Notes under the pieces: model-generated | Told to the model about the DNA's origin: nothing | What the model saw: only the letters and a program-made list of their open reading frames with translations | The model's database searches: none | Position numbers and translations under genes: made by a program | Assembly: GCA_963842155.1 (NCBI GenBank) | Contig: CAWJFP010000040.1 | Span: forward strand, 62,001-126,000 | Direction: 5' to 3' | Source of the DNA: CAWJFP01 sp963842155 | Lineage (GTDB): Bacteria > Pseudomonadota > Alphaproteobacteria > JACZXZ01 | Length of the DNA stretch: 64,000 nucleotides | In this document: one piece after another, positions 48,489 to 57,803 of the stretch | How the letters are laid out: every line of letters begins with the position of its first letter | Position numbering within the stretch: position 1 is the first letter of the stretch

Positions 48489-49934
48489 TCAGCCCTTCAC
48501 GAGCGACCTCACCGCTGTTGAGGCGGCTACCCGCCTTGCGCCGGTATAGGCCTCGTGGTTCGTCTCGATGTCGCTTTGCCGATAACGGTAATTGACCATC
48601 AAGCCATAAGACTGCGCGAGGCCTTTCTCGGAGCGATCGCCGAGCCAGTCGATGCGCTCGATGCGCGCGCCGTTCGAAAGATGGAAATGCGCGACCGGAT
48701 CGAGGGCCGCGCCGCCTTCGCGCTTCTCCTGCAGGAGATAGCCCGCGCAAAGACGCATCAGCGGCGCGCGCAAGCTGCCCGCGATCGCCCAGTCCTCGTA
48801 CCAAGACGGCAAATTGAGCAGCGCCTCGAGCAGATGATCGTTGCCGACCCCGAGCGGCAGGGCGGCAAGCGCCTTGCGCTCGGCCGGCAGGAGAAGCTCG
48901 CCCGTGGCCGACTTGAGCTCGCGCGTGAGCCAGGCGCGGAAGCCCGGCACGGGCGACAAGGTAGCGAAATATTTGAGATTGCGATGCTCCGCCGCCAGCA
49001 GATCGACCACGCGCTTGATCAGAAAGCCGCCGAATTGGATGCCCACCAGCCCGCGTTGCGCGTTCGAGATCGAGTAGAAGATGGCAGTGTCGGCCTTATG
49101 CGGATCCTGTACGGGCGCGTCGGGATCGAGCAGGTTCTGGATATTGTCGGCGAGCCCATTGACGAGCGCGACCTCGACGAAGATGAGCGGCTCGTCCGGC
49201 ATGCGGGGATGGAAGAAGGCGAAGCAGCGGCGGTCGGAATCGAGTCGGTTCTTGAGATCGGTCCAATCGTGAATCTCATGGACGGCCTCGTAGGCGATGA
49301 GCTTCTCGAGCAGCGCGGCCGGCGAGTCCCAAGTGATGCGCCGCAACTCGAGGAAGCCCACGTCGAACCAGCCGGCGAGCAGCCCCTTGATGTCGCTCTC
49401 GAGCGCATCGAGCGCCGCGTCGCGCGCAGACCAGCCCAAAAGCTCGGCCCGCAGATCGACCAGGAACTTGACGCCTTCCGGCAAGCCGTTGAATTGCGTG
49501 AGAAGCTTGATCCGCGGCGGCTCGAAGGCCGCGCGCAGGGCCCGTTCCGCCTTGCGCCGGCCGGTTTCGTCCGTCTTGGGCACTTTGGCAAGCGCGGCGA
49601 TGGCTTGGTCCACGGCATCTCGGTCGATGTCGAATCCCTCCGCGAGGATACGCAGGAAACGTTGCCGGCCCTGATGGCTCAGGGAGAGGTATGCGCGGCC
49701 CAGCGAGGCCGCGCGGACGCGCGCCGAGACTTCGCCGCCCCGGCCATCGAGACAATCCCGCATCAAGGCCGCGAGACGCGCCGCGTCCTCATCGGGCAAG
49801 TCCGGGTCGAAGGCGGGCTCGGCCGGCAAGGGTCCGCTCGTCGCCTTGGCGATCTCGTTCCAGGCGGAGCGCAGGTTACTCAGCGTTCTCTCTAAAAATC
49901 CATATTTCTCAATTGGTTTTTCTATGTCCCTCAT
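48489..49934 (-). CDS. Malonyl-CoA decarboxylase
   Basis: A 481-residue enzyme converting malonyl-CoA to acetyl-CoA and CO2. The helical N-terminal domain is followed by the GNAT-like catalytic domain: FFHPRMPDEPLIFVEVALV, AIFYSISNAQRGLVGIQFGGFLIKRVV with a conserved Ser, KYFATLSPVPGFRAWL, and near the C-terminus DPVAHFHLSNGARIERIDW with the conserved His. The length matches bacterial MCD. ATG 49934 is three bases after the stop of the NAD(P)HX repair gene. No malonyl-CoA synthetase or malonate carrier is in view. Confidence 0.93.
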   Translation of the reverse strand: MRDIEKPIEKYGFLERTLSNLRSAWNEIAKATSGPLPAEPAFDPDLPDEDAARLAALMRDCLDGRGGEVSARVRAASLGRAYLSLSHQGRQRFLRILAEGFDIDRDAVDQAIAALAKVPKTDETGRRKAERALRAAFEPPRIKLLTQFNGLPEGVKFLVDLRAELLGWSARDAALDALESDIKGLLAGWFDVGFLELRRITWDSPAALLEKLIAYEAVHEIHDWTDLKNRLDSDRRCFAFFHPRMPDEPLIFVEVALVNGLADNIQNLLDPDAPVQDPHKADTAIFYSISNAQRGLVGIQFGGFLIKRVVDLLAAEHRNLKYFATLSPVPGFRAWLTRELKSATGELLLPAERKALAALPLGVGNDHLLEALLNLPSWYEDWAIAGSLRAPLMRLCAGYLLQEKREGGAALDPVAHFHLSNGARIERIDWLGDRSEKGLAQSYGLMVNYRYRQSDIETNHEAYTGARRVAASTAVRSLVKG

Positions 49935-49937
49935 AAT

Positions 49938-51467
49938 TTACCTCAGCAAAATCTTGCCCGACCCATACGATCCTTGGACAACGCCGCTCAAGCGGCGCAG
50001 CACGGCACGCAGCGCGTCGGGCAGGTCCTCGGCGATCAGGCCCGGGCCGATCTCCGTCGCCGCTTCACCGTGAAGCCAGGCGGCCGCGGCCGCGGCCTCG
50101 AAGGGCGGCATGCCTTGCGCGACCAGCGCCAGCACGAAGCCGCTCAGCACGTCGCCCGAGCCCGCCGTGGCCAGCTCGGGCGGCGCGTTTTCGTTGATGA
50201 TCGCCCGCCCGTCCGGCGCCGCGACGACGCTGTCGGCGCCCTTGAGAAGGATCACGGCCTTGCTTTTTTCCGCGGCGGCGCGCGCGCGCGCGGGCTTGTC
50301 GCCGCTTGCGTCGAAGATCCGACGAAACTCGCCCTCATGCGGCGTCATCACGACGGGGCCCTTGATCGCCGCGAACAGCGAGGACGGCACGCCCTCGAAG
50401 CAGCTTATGGCGTCGGCATCGAGCACGGTGGGACGGCCGGTCGCGAGGGCGGCGAGGACATGGGCACGTGTCCCCGCGGTCGCCTCGTTGCCGGGGCCCA
50501 GCAGATAGGCGGTCTTGTGCCGACGCTCGAGCACCGCTTCGAAGGCGGCGAGATCGCCGAAGCTTTCCGCAAGCAAGCCGGCGGCGGCGGCGAGATAGAT
50601 GGGCTCGGTCCCGGGCGGTCCCGCCACGGTGACGAGGCCGGCCCCCGCCCTGAGGGCGGCGCGCGAAGCGAGCTTCGCCGCGCCCGTCATGCGGCCGCCC
50701 CCCACCACGAGGGCGTGGCCGCGACGGTATTTATGATCGAGCAAGCTCGGCCAATGATAGGCGGCCAGCCACAGCGCGGGGGCGTTGGCGAAAGTCTTGG
50801 GCGCGATCTCCCCCAGCACCGTCGGGGGGATGCCGATATCGCTTACCACGACCTCGCCGCAATACAGGCGCCCCGGCAGCAGCAAATGGCCGGGCTTGCG
50901 ACGAAAGAAGGTGACGGTGAGGGCGGCGCGCGCGGCGGCGCCGAGAACCGCCCCGCTGTCGCCATGCAGGCCGCTCGGCACATCCACGGCGACGACGGCC
51001 ACGCGACGCGCATCGAGCGCCTCGACGGCCGCGCGCGCGACGCCCTCGAGCGGCCGGCTCAGCCCGGCGCCGAACAATGCGTCGACGACGAGCTCGACGC
51101 CCTCGAGGATGGCCGGAGCGAAGGCCCCCGGCCCCAGCGCCTCGACCGGACCGTCCCACCGCGCGGCGGCCCCCGCCGCATCGCCCGCGAGCCGTCCCCG
51201 CTCGCCGAGCAGGGCGACGCGCACCGGCCAGCCCGCCTCGCGCAAATGGCGCGCGGCGACGAAGCCGTCGCCGCCGTTATTGCCGGGACCGCATAGCACC
51301 AATGTCGGGCGGACCGCGCTTCGGCCACGAACCGCGTCGGCGACCGCGCGGCCGGCGGCCTCCATCAACCGCTCGCCCGGCACCCCGCCGGCGACCGCCG
51401 CTCTGTCCGCGCGCGCCATCTCGCCCACGGTGAGCAGCGCAAGGTCGAGAGGGTCCGAAGGATGCAT
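49938..51467 (-). CDS. nnr: Bifunctional NAD(P)H-hydrate epimerase / ADP-dependent dehydratase
   Basis: A 509-residue metabolite-repair enzyme restoring hydrated NADH and NADPH. The N-terminal epimerase domain (about residues 1-215) has GPGNNGGDGFVAARHL and VAVDVPSGLHGDSG; the C-terminal dehydratase domain has RGHALVVGGGRMTGAAKLA, DADAISCF, VMTPHEGEF and the ATP site NENAPPELATAGSGDVLSG. ATG 51467 is used; the frame extends to 51557 without conserved sequence. It is divergent from a lipoprotein gene. Confidence 0.94.
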   Translation of the reverse strand: MHPSDPLDLALLTVGEMARADRAAVAGGVPGERLMEAAGRAVADAVRGRSAVRPTLVLCGPGNNGGDGFVAARHLREAGWPVRVALLGERGRLAGDAAGAAARWDGPVEALGPGAFAPAILEGVELVVDALFGAGLSRPLEGVARAAVEALDARRVAVVAVDVPSGLHGDSGAVLGAAARAALTVTFFRRKPGHLLLPGRLYCGEVVVSDIGIPPTVLGEIAPKTFANAPALWLAAYHWPSLLDHKYRRGHALVVGGGRMTGAAKLASRAALRAGAGLVTVAGPPGTEPIYLAAAAGLLAESFGDLAAFEAVLERRHKTAYLLGPGNEATAGTRAHVLAALATGRPTVLDADAISCFEGVPSSLFAAIKGPVVMTPHEGEFRRIFDASGDKPARARAAAEKSKAVILLKGADSVVAAPDGRAIINENAPPELATAGSGDVLSGFVLALVAQGMPPFEAAAAAAWLHGEAATEIGPGLIAEDLPDALRAVLRRLSGVVQGSYGSGKILLR

Positions 51468-51615
51468 CTGAGGCGCGCTCGGTTGGGGCGGCAGGATGTT
51501 ACCCGGTCTCTCGGCCGCGGCCAATGTCCGAGCGCCTCCCGGCCGCCTGGCGTTCACGGCAAGTCATCCTCATATTAATGTCGACATGCGAAGGCGCAGG
51601 AGCATCGTCGGTACC

Positions 51616-52221
51616 ATGAGAGCGATCGTCGAACGGGCCAGGACGGCAGCCGTCATCATTTGCGGCATTGAACTCCTGGCGCTCGCGGCCTGCGCGCCGA
51701 GCCTGCCGCTCTATACCGCCTTCACGCCCTCGGTCGGCTACGGCTATGGCGAGCAGCAGCTCGGCGAAAATCGCTTCGAGGTGAGCTATGTCGCACCCAG
51801 CGATATCGGCTTCGCCACCTCCAAGGCGATGCGCGACGAGGTAGCGCAGAAGCGGGTGGCGCTGGCCTACGACATGGCGCTCTGGCGCGCTTCGGAGATC
51901 GCGCTGCAAAAGAGCTTTGCGGGCTTCACCGTGGTCGACAGGTCCAACGACCTGCAGGTCGTGCTCGGCAACGAATTCTACGAGCCGCCGCTTTATCCCA
52001 CGATCGTTTGCGGGCCGTTCCATCCCGTTCATGCCGGCTGCTTTACCGCCTATGACTATTTCGCTCCGGCCTTTCCCTACGCGCGCATCGATGCGCGGGT
52101 CACGCTGAAGGTGGATTACGCGCGCGAGGCCAAGCCCGGCGCTTTCGACGCGAAGTCCACTCTCGAGCGGCTGAAGGCCGCCTACCCGACCGCATTGCTG
52201 GCGGGCCAGAACATCGAATAG
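51616..52221 (+). CDS. Probable lipoprotein (DUF4136-like)
   Basis: A 201-residue putative lipoprotein. From ATG 51616 the signal peptide ends in a lipobox LALAAC (Cys26). The mature part has FEVSYVAPSD, then AYDMALWRASEIALQKSFAGFTVVDR, a pattern seen in CsgG/DUF4136-like lipoproteins, and a Tyr/Phe/Pro-rich segment around 130-165. ATG 51586 is an alternative start. The function is unknown. Confidence 0.65.
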   Translation: MRAIVERARTAAVIICGIELLALAACAPSLPLYTAFTPSVGYGYGEQQLGENRFEVSYVAPSDIGFATSKAMRDEVAQKRVALAYDMALWRASEIALQKSFAGFTVVDRSNDLQVVLGNEFYEPPLYPTIVCGPFHPVHAGCFTAYDYFAPAFPYARIDARVTLKVDYAREAKPGAFDAKSTLERLKAAYPTALLAGQNIE

Positions 52222-52284
52222 CGGCGCTGAGACTATCCGGCCCTTGCCGCGCCTGCTAAACACAGCCCCGCCAAGGGAGGGAGC

Positions 52285-52858
52285 ATGTCGGCCCGGCCGG
52301 TGATAAGCCTCGCTATAATGGCGCTCGCGGGCTGCGCGCAGCTGGCCGATGCGGTCAAACCGATCGAGCGCGGCCTGTCGCCCGCCCATAACGCCTCGAG
52401 CGTCGCCAACGGGCCGGCGGTCGTGGTCGACGCCCGCACGATCGAGGTGGCGGGCAGACGCTTCCAGCTTTACGGCATAGACGCGCCGGACCCGGACCAG
52501 ATCTGCCAGACCGCTGCGAAGAAGGACTATCCCTGTGGCGTCGAGGCGCGGGACTATCTCGTCAAGCTCGTCGGCAAGAACGGCGGCGAATTGCGCGCCG
52601 CGCGGCCAGAACGAGTTCGACATGATGCTGGCCGTCTGCGCGGTCGGCCGCACCGACCTTGCCTTGGCCATGGTCGATGGGGGCTGGGCCATCGCCGACC
52701 GTCCACGCACGCTCTATTACGAGGAAATCGAGGTCGCCACGCGGGTCAAGAAGATCGGGCTTTGGCAGGGGCCGTTCGTGACGCCGCAAGAATGGCGCAA
52801 TGGCGAGCGCGTCCCCGCCACGCGCTCGCTTCAGGAGCAGCAGCGGATCACGCCGTGA
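52285..52858 (+). CDS. Thermonuclease-family (SNase-like) lipoprotein, frameshifted
   Basis: About 190 residues. A lipobox ALAGC (Cys17) suggests membrane attachment. The SNase-like fold begins VVVDARTIEVAGRRFQLYGIDAPDPDQ, with the metal-binding Asp and the RLYGIDAPE-like motif. At about 52592-52600, in a GC-rich repeat, the frame shifts; it continues APRGQNEFDMMLAVCAVGRTDL, MVDGGWAIADRP and IGLWQG to TGA 52856-52858. One extra or two missing bases would explain it. Catalytic activity is not assured. The 3' end overlaps the CWC gene on the other strand by 11 bases. Confidence 0.75.
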
Positions 52859-53069
52859 GCGGCGTCGCGCCTTGAGCCTCGGACGAGCGCAAGCAGCTCG
52901 GGCAGAGGCAGCGCGCGGCCGTCCCGGCGGAGACGGACGGCATCGGACGTCGCCTCGGCTCGCTCTTGCACCAGCAGTCGCCGAGAGGATCGCAGGGAAA
53001 CGAGGCCCCGCAACGGCTGCAGGGCGAATTCGGGGCGGTGGCGTCGCTTCTCGCTTGCCCGGCCGTCAT
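52848..53069 (-). CDS. Cysteine-rich CWC-type small protein
   Basis: A 73-residue protein with CSRCGASFPC, then DCWC and LCPSCL, the spacing of the cysteine-rich CWC family, probably a small metal-binding protein; function unknown. ATG 53069 overlaps the galE stop by four bases (ATGA), so it is coupled to galE. It is easy to miss because its frame is also open upstream inside galE. Its 3' end overlaps the nuclease gene. Confidence 0.72.
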   Translation of the reverse strand: MTAGQARSDATAPNSPCSRCGASFPCDPLGDCWCKSEPRRRPMPSVSAGTAARCLCPSCLRSSEAQGATPLTA

Positions 53070-54049
53070 GGCGCGAAATGGCGGCGGTGCCAGCGCCAGG
53101 CGTCCTCGATCAGCCGCTCGAGCGAGGATCGACGCGGCCGCCAATCGAGGATGCGGCTCGCGGCCTCCGCGTCGGCGACGAGGATCGCGGGATCGCCGGA
53201 TCGCCGCGGCGCGATCCGCTCCGGGATCGGCTGCCCCGTCACGACGCGCGCCGCCTGCAGCACCGCCCGCACCGAATGGCCGGCGGCGGTGCCGAGATTG
53301 AGCGCCGTCGTGGCGCCGCCGGCGCGCAGATAATCGAGAGCGCCGACATGCGCATCCGCGAGATCCATGACATGGATATAGTCCCGAATGCAGGTGCCGT
53401 CAGCCGTGTCGTAATCGTCGCCATAGACGAGCAGCTCGGCGCGGCGTCCCAGCGCCACATCCAGGATCAGCGGGATGAGATGGGTTTCGGGATCATGCGC
53501 CTCGCCGATCTCGCCCGCGGGGTCGGCCGCGGCGGCGTTGAAATAGCGCAGCGAGACCGAGCGAAGCCCATGCGCGGCCGAAAAATCGGCGAGTATGCGC
53601 TCGACCATCGCCTTGGTCGCGCCATATGGGCTGATCGGCGCAATCGCATGGTCCTCGGAGATCGGAACGCGGTGCGGAATGCCGTAGACGGCGGCGCTGC
53701 TCGAGAAGACGACCGTATCGATCTTTCGATCGCGCAAGATCTCCAGAAGCACGAGGCTCGCCGCGACGTTATTGCGATAATAGGAGGCGGGATCGCGTAC
53801 CGAATCGCCGACGGCGATCAGGCCCGCGAAATGCATCGCCGCGGCCGGACGATATCGCTCGATCACCGCGGCAAGACGCGCGCGGTCGGCCAGTTCCCCG
53901 CGCTCGAGGGGCCCCCAGCGGACGGCCCATTCATGGCCCGTCGAGAGATTATCGTAGGCGACCGGCAGCCAGCCGCCTTCGGCCAGCCGCTTGCAAACAT
54001 GGCTACCGAGATAGCCCGCGCCGCCGGTGACGAGCACGGCATCGGTCAT
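53066..54049 (-). CDS. galE: UDP-glucose 4-epimerase
   Basis: A 327-residue extended SDR interconverting UDP-glucose and UDP-galactose, supplying sugars for LPS or exopolysaccharide. NAD motif GGAGYLGSH (residues 9-17), VVFSSSAAVYG with the catalytic Ser, Tyr142 and Lys146 (PYGATKAMVE), and RYFNAAAADPAGEIGE are all present. ATG 54049. It is coupled to the small CWC gene. Confidence 0.94.
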   Translation of the reverse strand: MTDAVLVTGGAGYLGSHVCKRLAEGGWLPVAYDNLSTGHEWAVRWGPLERGELADRARLAAVIERYRPAAAMHFAGLIAVGDSVRDPASYYRNNVAASLVLLEILRDRKIDTVVFSSSAAVYGIPHRVPISEDHAIAPISPYGATKAMVERILADFSAAHGLRSVSLRYFNAAAADPAGEIGEAHDPETHLIPLILDVALGRRAELLVYGDDYDTADGTCIRDYIHVMDLADAHVGALDYLRAGGATTALNLGTAAGHSVRAVLQAARVVTGQPIPERIAPRRSGDPAILVADAEAASRILDWRPRRSSLERLIEDAWRWHRRHFAP

Positions 54050-54132
54050 GACAGGATGCTACAGGTCCCGAGCCCGCGTGCCATGCTCGCCCATCGGCGT
54101 CCAGTCGACGGTCTGTCCGGCAGCAGCCGGCC

Positions 54133-54390
54133 TCAATAGCCGTGCTGCGCCGCGAAGCCCTTGCCTTGCTCGAGCTCGCCTATCGCCTGGTTGATCAGAC
54201 CCTCGGCGTTGGCCTTGTGACCGCCGAATACGTCGCGGGCATGGGCAAGCTGATTGAGCGCATTGTGAAGCGCGCCTTCGGCGCGATCGACCTCAAGATA
54301 ACGACCTTGCGCGACGGTGCCTGCGGCAAACGAAAGCAAGCCGACCAAGCTAATTGCTGCGACAAGTTTTGTACGGTCTCTTGGCGTCAT
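54133..54390 (-). CDS. Small exported helical protein of unknown function
   Basis: An 85-residue protein with a signal peptide (LVAAISLVGLLSFAAGTVAQG) and a mature part of about 55 residues predicted entirely helical: GALHNALNQLAHARDVFGGHKANAEGLINQAIGELEQG read in two heptad-like helices. Similar His/Ala/Leu-rich small periplasmic proteins occur in alphaproteobacteria, with no known function. ATG 54390. Confidence 0.65.
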   Translation of the reverse strand: MTPRDRTKLVAAISLVGLLSFAAGTVAQGRYLEVDRAEGALHNALNQLAHARDVFGGHKANAEGLINQAIGELEQGKGFAAQHGY

Positions 54391-54472
54391 CGACCACTCC
54401 TGGTTTGAGGTAGCGATTTCCCACTCCCGCCGCCGAAGGATTTAGCGATATCGTCCGCTCGGCGCAACCGAT

Positions 54473-54491
54473 CTCGTCCGGCAAGGACGAG
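54473..54491 (-). terminator. Hairpin directly after degP
   Basis: CTCGTCC and GGACGAG form a perfect 7-bp stem with a five-base loop, starting six bases after the degP stop on the minus strand. There is no T-tract, so it may protect the 3' end rather than terminate. Confidence 0.4.
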
Positions 54492-54496
54492 GAATC

Positions 54497-55997
54497 TCAG
54501 CTCCGGCCGATGGGCAAGGCGACGAAGCTGAGATCGGCGCCGCGCGCGACCAGCAGCAGAATCGATTTCCGGCCGCTCTGGCGCGCCTTGTCGATCGCGC
54601 TGGCGACCTGGGTGGGCGCCGCCACGGCCTCCTGGTTGACCTCGACGATGACGTCGCCGGGCTGGATGCCCTTGTCGGCCGCCGCCTGGCCATCCTCGAC
54701 CGCTGTGACGACCACTCCTTTGAGCGCCGAATTGATCTGGAACTGGTCCCGCAGTCCTTTCGACAAGGGGGCGAGCGACAGGCCGAGTTGCGGAAACTGC
54801 CTGGCGCCGGTCGGCTCGTCGGCCTTGCCCTTGGGCTCCTCGGGTTCGGAGCGCGTGGCTTCCTCCTCATCCTTGAGCTGCGCCACCTTGACCTTGAGCG
54901 CGAGCTTCTGCCCCTTTCGCCAGACCTCGATCGAGGCCGTCTTGCCGATCTCCGTGTCGGCGACGATGCGCGGCAGGTCGCGCATCTCGGCCACGTCCTT
55001 CCCGTCGAACCTGAGGATCACGTCCCCGACGTGAAGCCCTGCGCTGTCGGCTGGCCCCGGCGAGACGACGCTGGCGACAAGCGCGCCGGCGGGCTTGGGC
55101 AGGCCCATGGTCTCGGCGATCTCGCTCGTCACCTCCTGGATCCGCACGCCGATCCAACCGCGCAGGATATGCCCCGACTTGCGCAGCTCGCCCAGCACCG
55201 GCTGCGCGAGCGCGGAAGGAATGGCAAAGCCGATGCCCACGCTGCCGCCGGTCGGCGAGAAGATCGCCGAATTGATGCCGATCACCTCGCCCGCCATGTT
55301 GAACATCGGGCCCGCCGGAATTGCCCTTGTTGATGGGGGCGTCGGTCTGCAGGAACGTGTCGTAGCCGCCGTTCTCGAGCGAGCGGCCGCGCGCCGAAAG
55401 GATGCCCGAGGTGACCGTGCCGCCCAGGCCGAAGGCATTGCCGATCGCGACCACGCGATCACCCACGCGCGCCTTGTCCGAGTTGCCCCATTTGACGAAG
55501 GGCAACGGGTGGCCGGCCTCGACCTTGAGGAGCGCCAGATCGGTCTTGGGATCGCGACCGATAATCTTGGCCTTCAAGTTGCTGTCGGCCTCGTCCTGAA
55601 GCGTCACGCGAACCTCCTCGGCGTCGGCGATGACGTGATTGCAAGTGACGATGTAACCGGCCGGATCGATGAGGAAGCCCGAGCCGAGCGAGGTCACCTT
55701 GCGGGAGGGCTGCGACCGTTGGAGCTTGTCGGAGAAGTCCTTGAAGAACTTCTCGAGCGGGGAGCCGGGCGGGAATTGCGGCAGCTCCAAGCCGCTGCCA
55801 TGGCTCGTCGAGGTCGTCGAGATATTGACGACGGCCGGAAGGAGCTTCTCCACCAGGTCGGCGAGGCTGTCTTGCGCAAGCGCCGGCGCGCCGCCCCATA
55901 GCAAGACCAGGGCCGCGACGGGCCCCAGCCAACCATGCGGGCCGCCACGGCGGGCGAGCCTGCCGCGCCCAACGAGCCATCCTCCAGCCATCGTCAT
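54497..55997 (-). CDS. DegP/DegQ-type periplasmic serine protease (frameshifted)
   Basis: A periplasmic trypsin-like HtrA protease and chaperone with two PDZ domains, about 499 residues. The signal peptide ends near APALAQD. The catalytic triad is His121 (CNHVIADAEEV), Asp153 (KTDLALLKVE) and Ser227 (NKGNSGGP). Immediately after that, at 55308-55313 in GGGCCC, one extra base shifts the frame; it continues MFNMAGEVIGINSAIFS, then PDZ1 (GWIGVRIQEVT) and PDZ2 (GVVVTAVEDGQAAADKGIQPGD). ATG 55997 is used; the frame is open to 56078 with other ATGs. Confidence 0.9.
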
Positions 55998-56171
55998 TCT
56001 CTCGACTTGCCGCAGGAAGGGCATGAGCGCCGGAGCCAATCCTGCGAGGGGTTGATCGCCATCAAACATGGTCGGCATTCCCGATGCAAGAGGCTGCCGG
56101 CAAAACCGCGTGAAGCCCGCTCGAAACCGTGCGATAAACCGCGCGACGCCAGAGCTCTTGCAGGTCCACCC

Positions 56172-56582
56172 ATGCGCGCGACGCTATTTTTCGCTGCCTT
56201 TGCCGGCTTCGTCGCCGTCGCGTTGGGCGCCTGGTCGGCTCACGGCGCCCAAAGCATGCTCGATCCGCAGGCGCTGGCCTGGCTCCATACCGGCATCGAG
56301 TACCAGATCTGGCATAGTCTCGCGCTCCTGGCCGTGGCCATCCTGATGGCGCTGAGACCGAGCCGTTTCCTCAACACCGCGGCGTTTTTCTTCGCCATCG
56401 GAATCCTGCTATTTTCCGGCAGCCTCGATGCGCTCGCGCTCAGCGGCAGGCGCGGCTTCGCGATGCTGACGCCGGTCGGCGGCACATGCCTCCTGATCGG
56501 CTGGATCATGCTCGCGATCCACGCCTGGTCGCTGCGGGGCGGGCCAAGACCGCCATCCGATCCCGCCAAGCCCCTGCCATAA
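56172..56582 (+). CDS. DUF423 membrane protein
   Basis: A 136-residue four-helix membrane protein of the DUF423 (YgdD-like) family: FAAFAGFVAVALGAWSAHG, then WLHTGIEYQIWHSLALL and FSGSLDALALSG, and TPVGGTCLLIGW. Function unknown. ATG 56172; it lies seven bases before the MFS gene and 174 bases from the divergent protease gene. Confidence 0.88.
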   Translation: MRATLFFAAFAGFVAVALGAWSAHGAQSMLDPQALAWLHTGIEYQIWHSLALLAVAILMALRPSRFLNTAAFFFAIGILLFSGSLDALALSGRRGFAMLTPVGGTCLLIGWIMLAIHAWSLRGGPRPPSDPAKPLP

Positions 56583-56589
56583 GGCCGCC

Positions 56590-57786
56590 ATGCCCGCCGA
56601 GCGCCTGAGCCCCCTCCTCGCCATATTCCTTACCGTCCTCGTCGATCTCGTCGGCTTCGGCATCATCATTCCGCTTCTGCCCTTCTATGCGGAGCATTTC
56701 CATGCCTCGCCGGATGTCGTCGCCTCGCTCATGGCGAGCTACTCCTTCACGCAATTCTTCTCGTCGCCGATTTGGGGCCGGTTGAGCGACCGCTATGGCC
56801 GCAAGCCGATCCTGCTCTCGAGCCTCGCCGGCATCGCCCTCGCCTATCTCTGGATCGGCTTTGCCCAAGAGCTGTGGCAGCTTTTTGCCGCGCGCGCGCT
56901 CGCGGGCGCGATGGCCGGCAATATCGCGGCCGCGCAAGCCTATATCGCCGACGTCACGCCGCCCGAAAAGCGCGCGCAGGGCATGGGGCTGATCGGCGCA
57001 GCCTTCGGTCTCGGATTCATCCTCGGGCCGGCCGCGGGCGGCCTGCTTGCCGGGCCCGACCCGGCCCATCCTCATGTCCTGGCGCCGGCCCTGGCCTCGA
57101 CCGGCCTCTCGCTCGCAGCACTGCTCTTCGCGACGTTCTTCTTGCGCGAGTCTCTTGCTCCGGAGCAGCGCGCGAGCCGCGGAGCGGCGCCGCGCCCCGG
57201 GCGCATCCTGCTCCTGGCCGCCGCATGGCGCCGGCCCTCGTTGCGGCTTTCCGTCCTTTTGTTCTTTCTGGCGACTTTCGTCTTCGCCGGCATGGAATCG
57301 ACCTTCGCCTTGTGGTCGGAGCGTCTTTTCCATTGGGGCGCCGAGCAGAACGGCTATGTCTTCGCCTATACCGGCATCGTCGCGGCCTTCGTCCAAGGCG
57401 TTCTGATCCGCCCGCTCGCTCCGCGTCTCGGCGAGGGCCGGCTGGTTCTGCTGGGCGCGCTCGCGCTCTGCGCCGGCCTTGCCCTCATCCCGGTCGCCAG
57501 CACGCTCGCGCCCCTCCTCGTCGCGATGGCCTTGCTCGCGCTCGGGGTGGGTTTCGTCAACCCTTCGCTCAGCAGCCTGATCTCCCTCGCCGCGGGCAAG
57601 GAGACGCAAGGCAGCGTGCTGGGCCTGTCGCAATCGGCCGCCAGCCTAGCTCGCATTCTGGGGCCCGTCTGGGCGGGGCTCGTCTTCGCCGGCTTTGGTC
57701 GGGACTGGCCTTTCATCTCGGGCGCCGTCATCATGGCGCTCGTGCTGATATTGGCGTTGCGCCTCCCGCGAGGCGGCGAAGGTTAG
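56590..57786 (+). CDS. MFS transporter, TetA-like
   Basis: A 398-residue, 12-helix major facilitator of the drug/H+ antiporter 1 type, closest to TetA-like exporters. Family motifs: FGIIIPLLPFYAEHF at the end of helix 1, GRLSDRYGRKPILL (motif A), and AAQAYIADVTPPEKRAQGMGLIGAAFGLGFILGPAAGG across helices 4-5. The drug specificity cannot be inferred; many such proteins are not tetracycline transporters. It follows DUF423 by seven bases and precedes the GH1 gene by 17. Confidence 0.85.
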   Translation: MPAERLSPLLAIFLTVLVDLVGFGIIIPLLPFYAEHFHASPDVVASLMASYSFTQFFSSPIWGRLSDRYGRKPILLSSLAGIALAYLWIGFAQELWQLFAARALAGAMAGNIAAAQAYIADVTPPEKRAQGMGLIGAAFGLGFILGPAAGGLLAGPDPAHPHVLAPALASTGLSLAALLFATFFLRESLAPEQRASRGAAPRPGRILLLAAAWRRPSLRLSVLLFFLATFVFAGMESTFALWSERLFHWGAEQNGYVFAYTGIVAAFVQGVLIRPLAPRLGEGRLVLLGALALCAGLALIPVASTLAPLLVAMALLALGVGFVNPSLSSLISLAAGKETQGSVLGLSQSAASLARILGPVWAGLVFAGFGRDWPFISGAVIMALVLILALRLPRGGEG

Positions 57787-57803
57787 GCTGAGGCGCCGGA
57801 ACG

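Noticed and set aside
56590..57786. Calling the MFS transporter a tetracycline resistance gene
   Set aside because: Only general DHA1/TetA-like motifs are visible; many chromosomal relatives do not confer tetracycline resistance.
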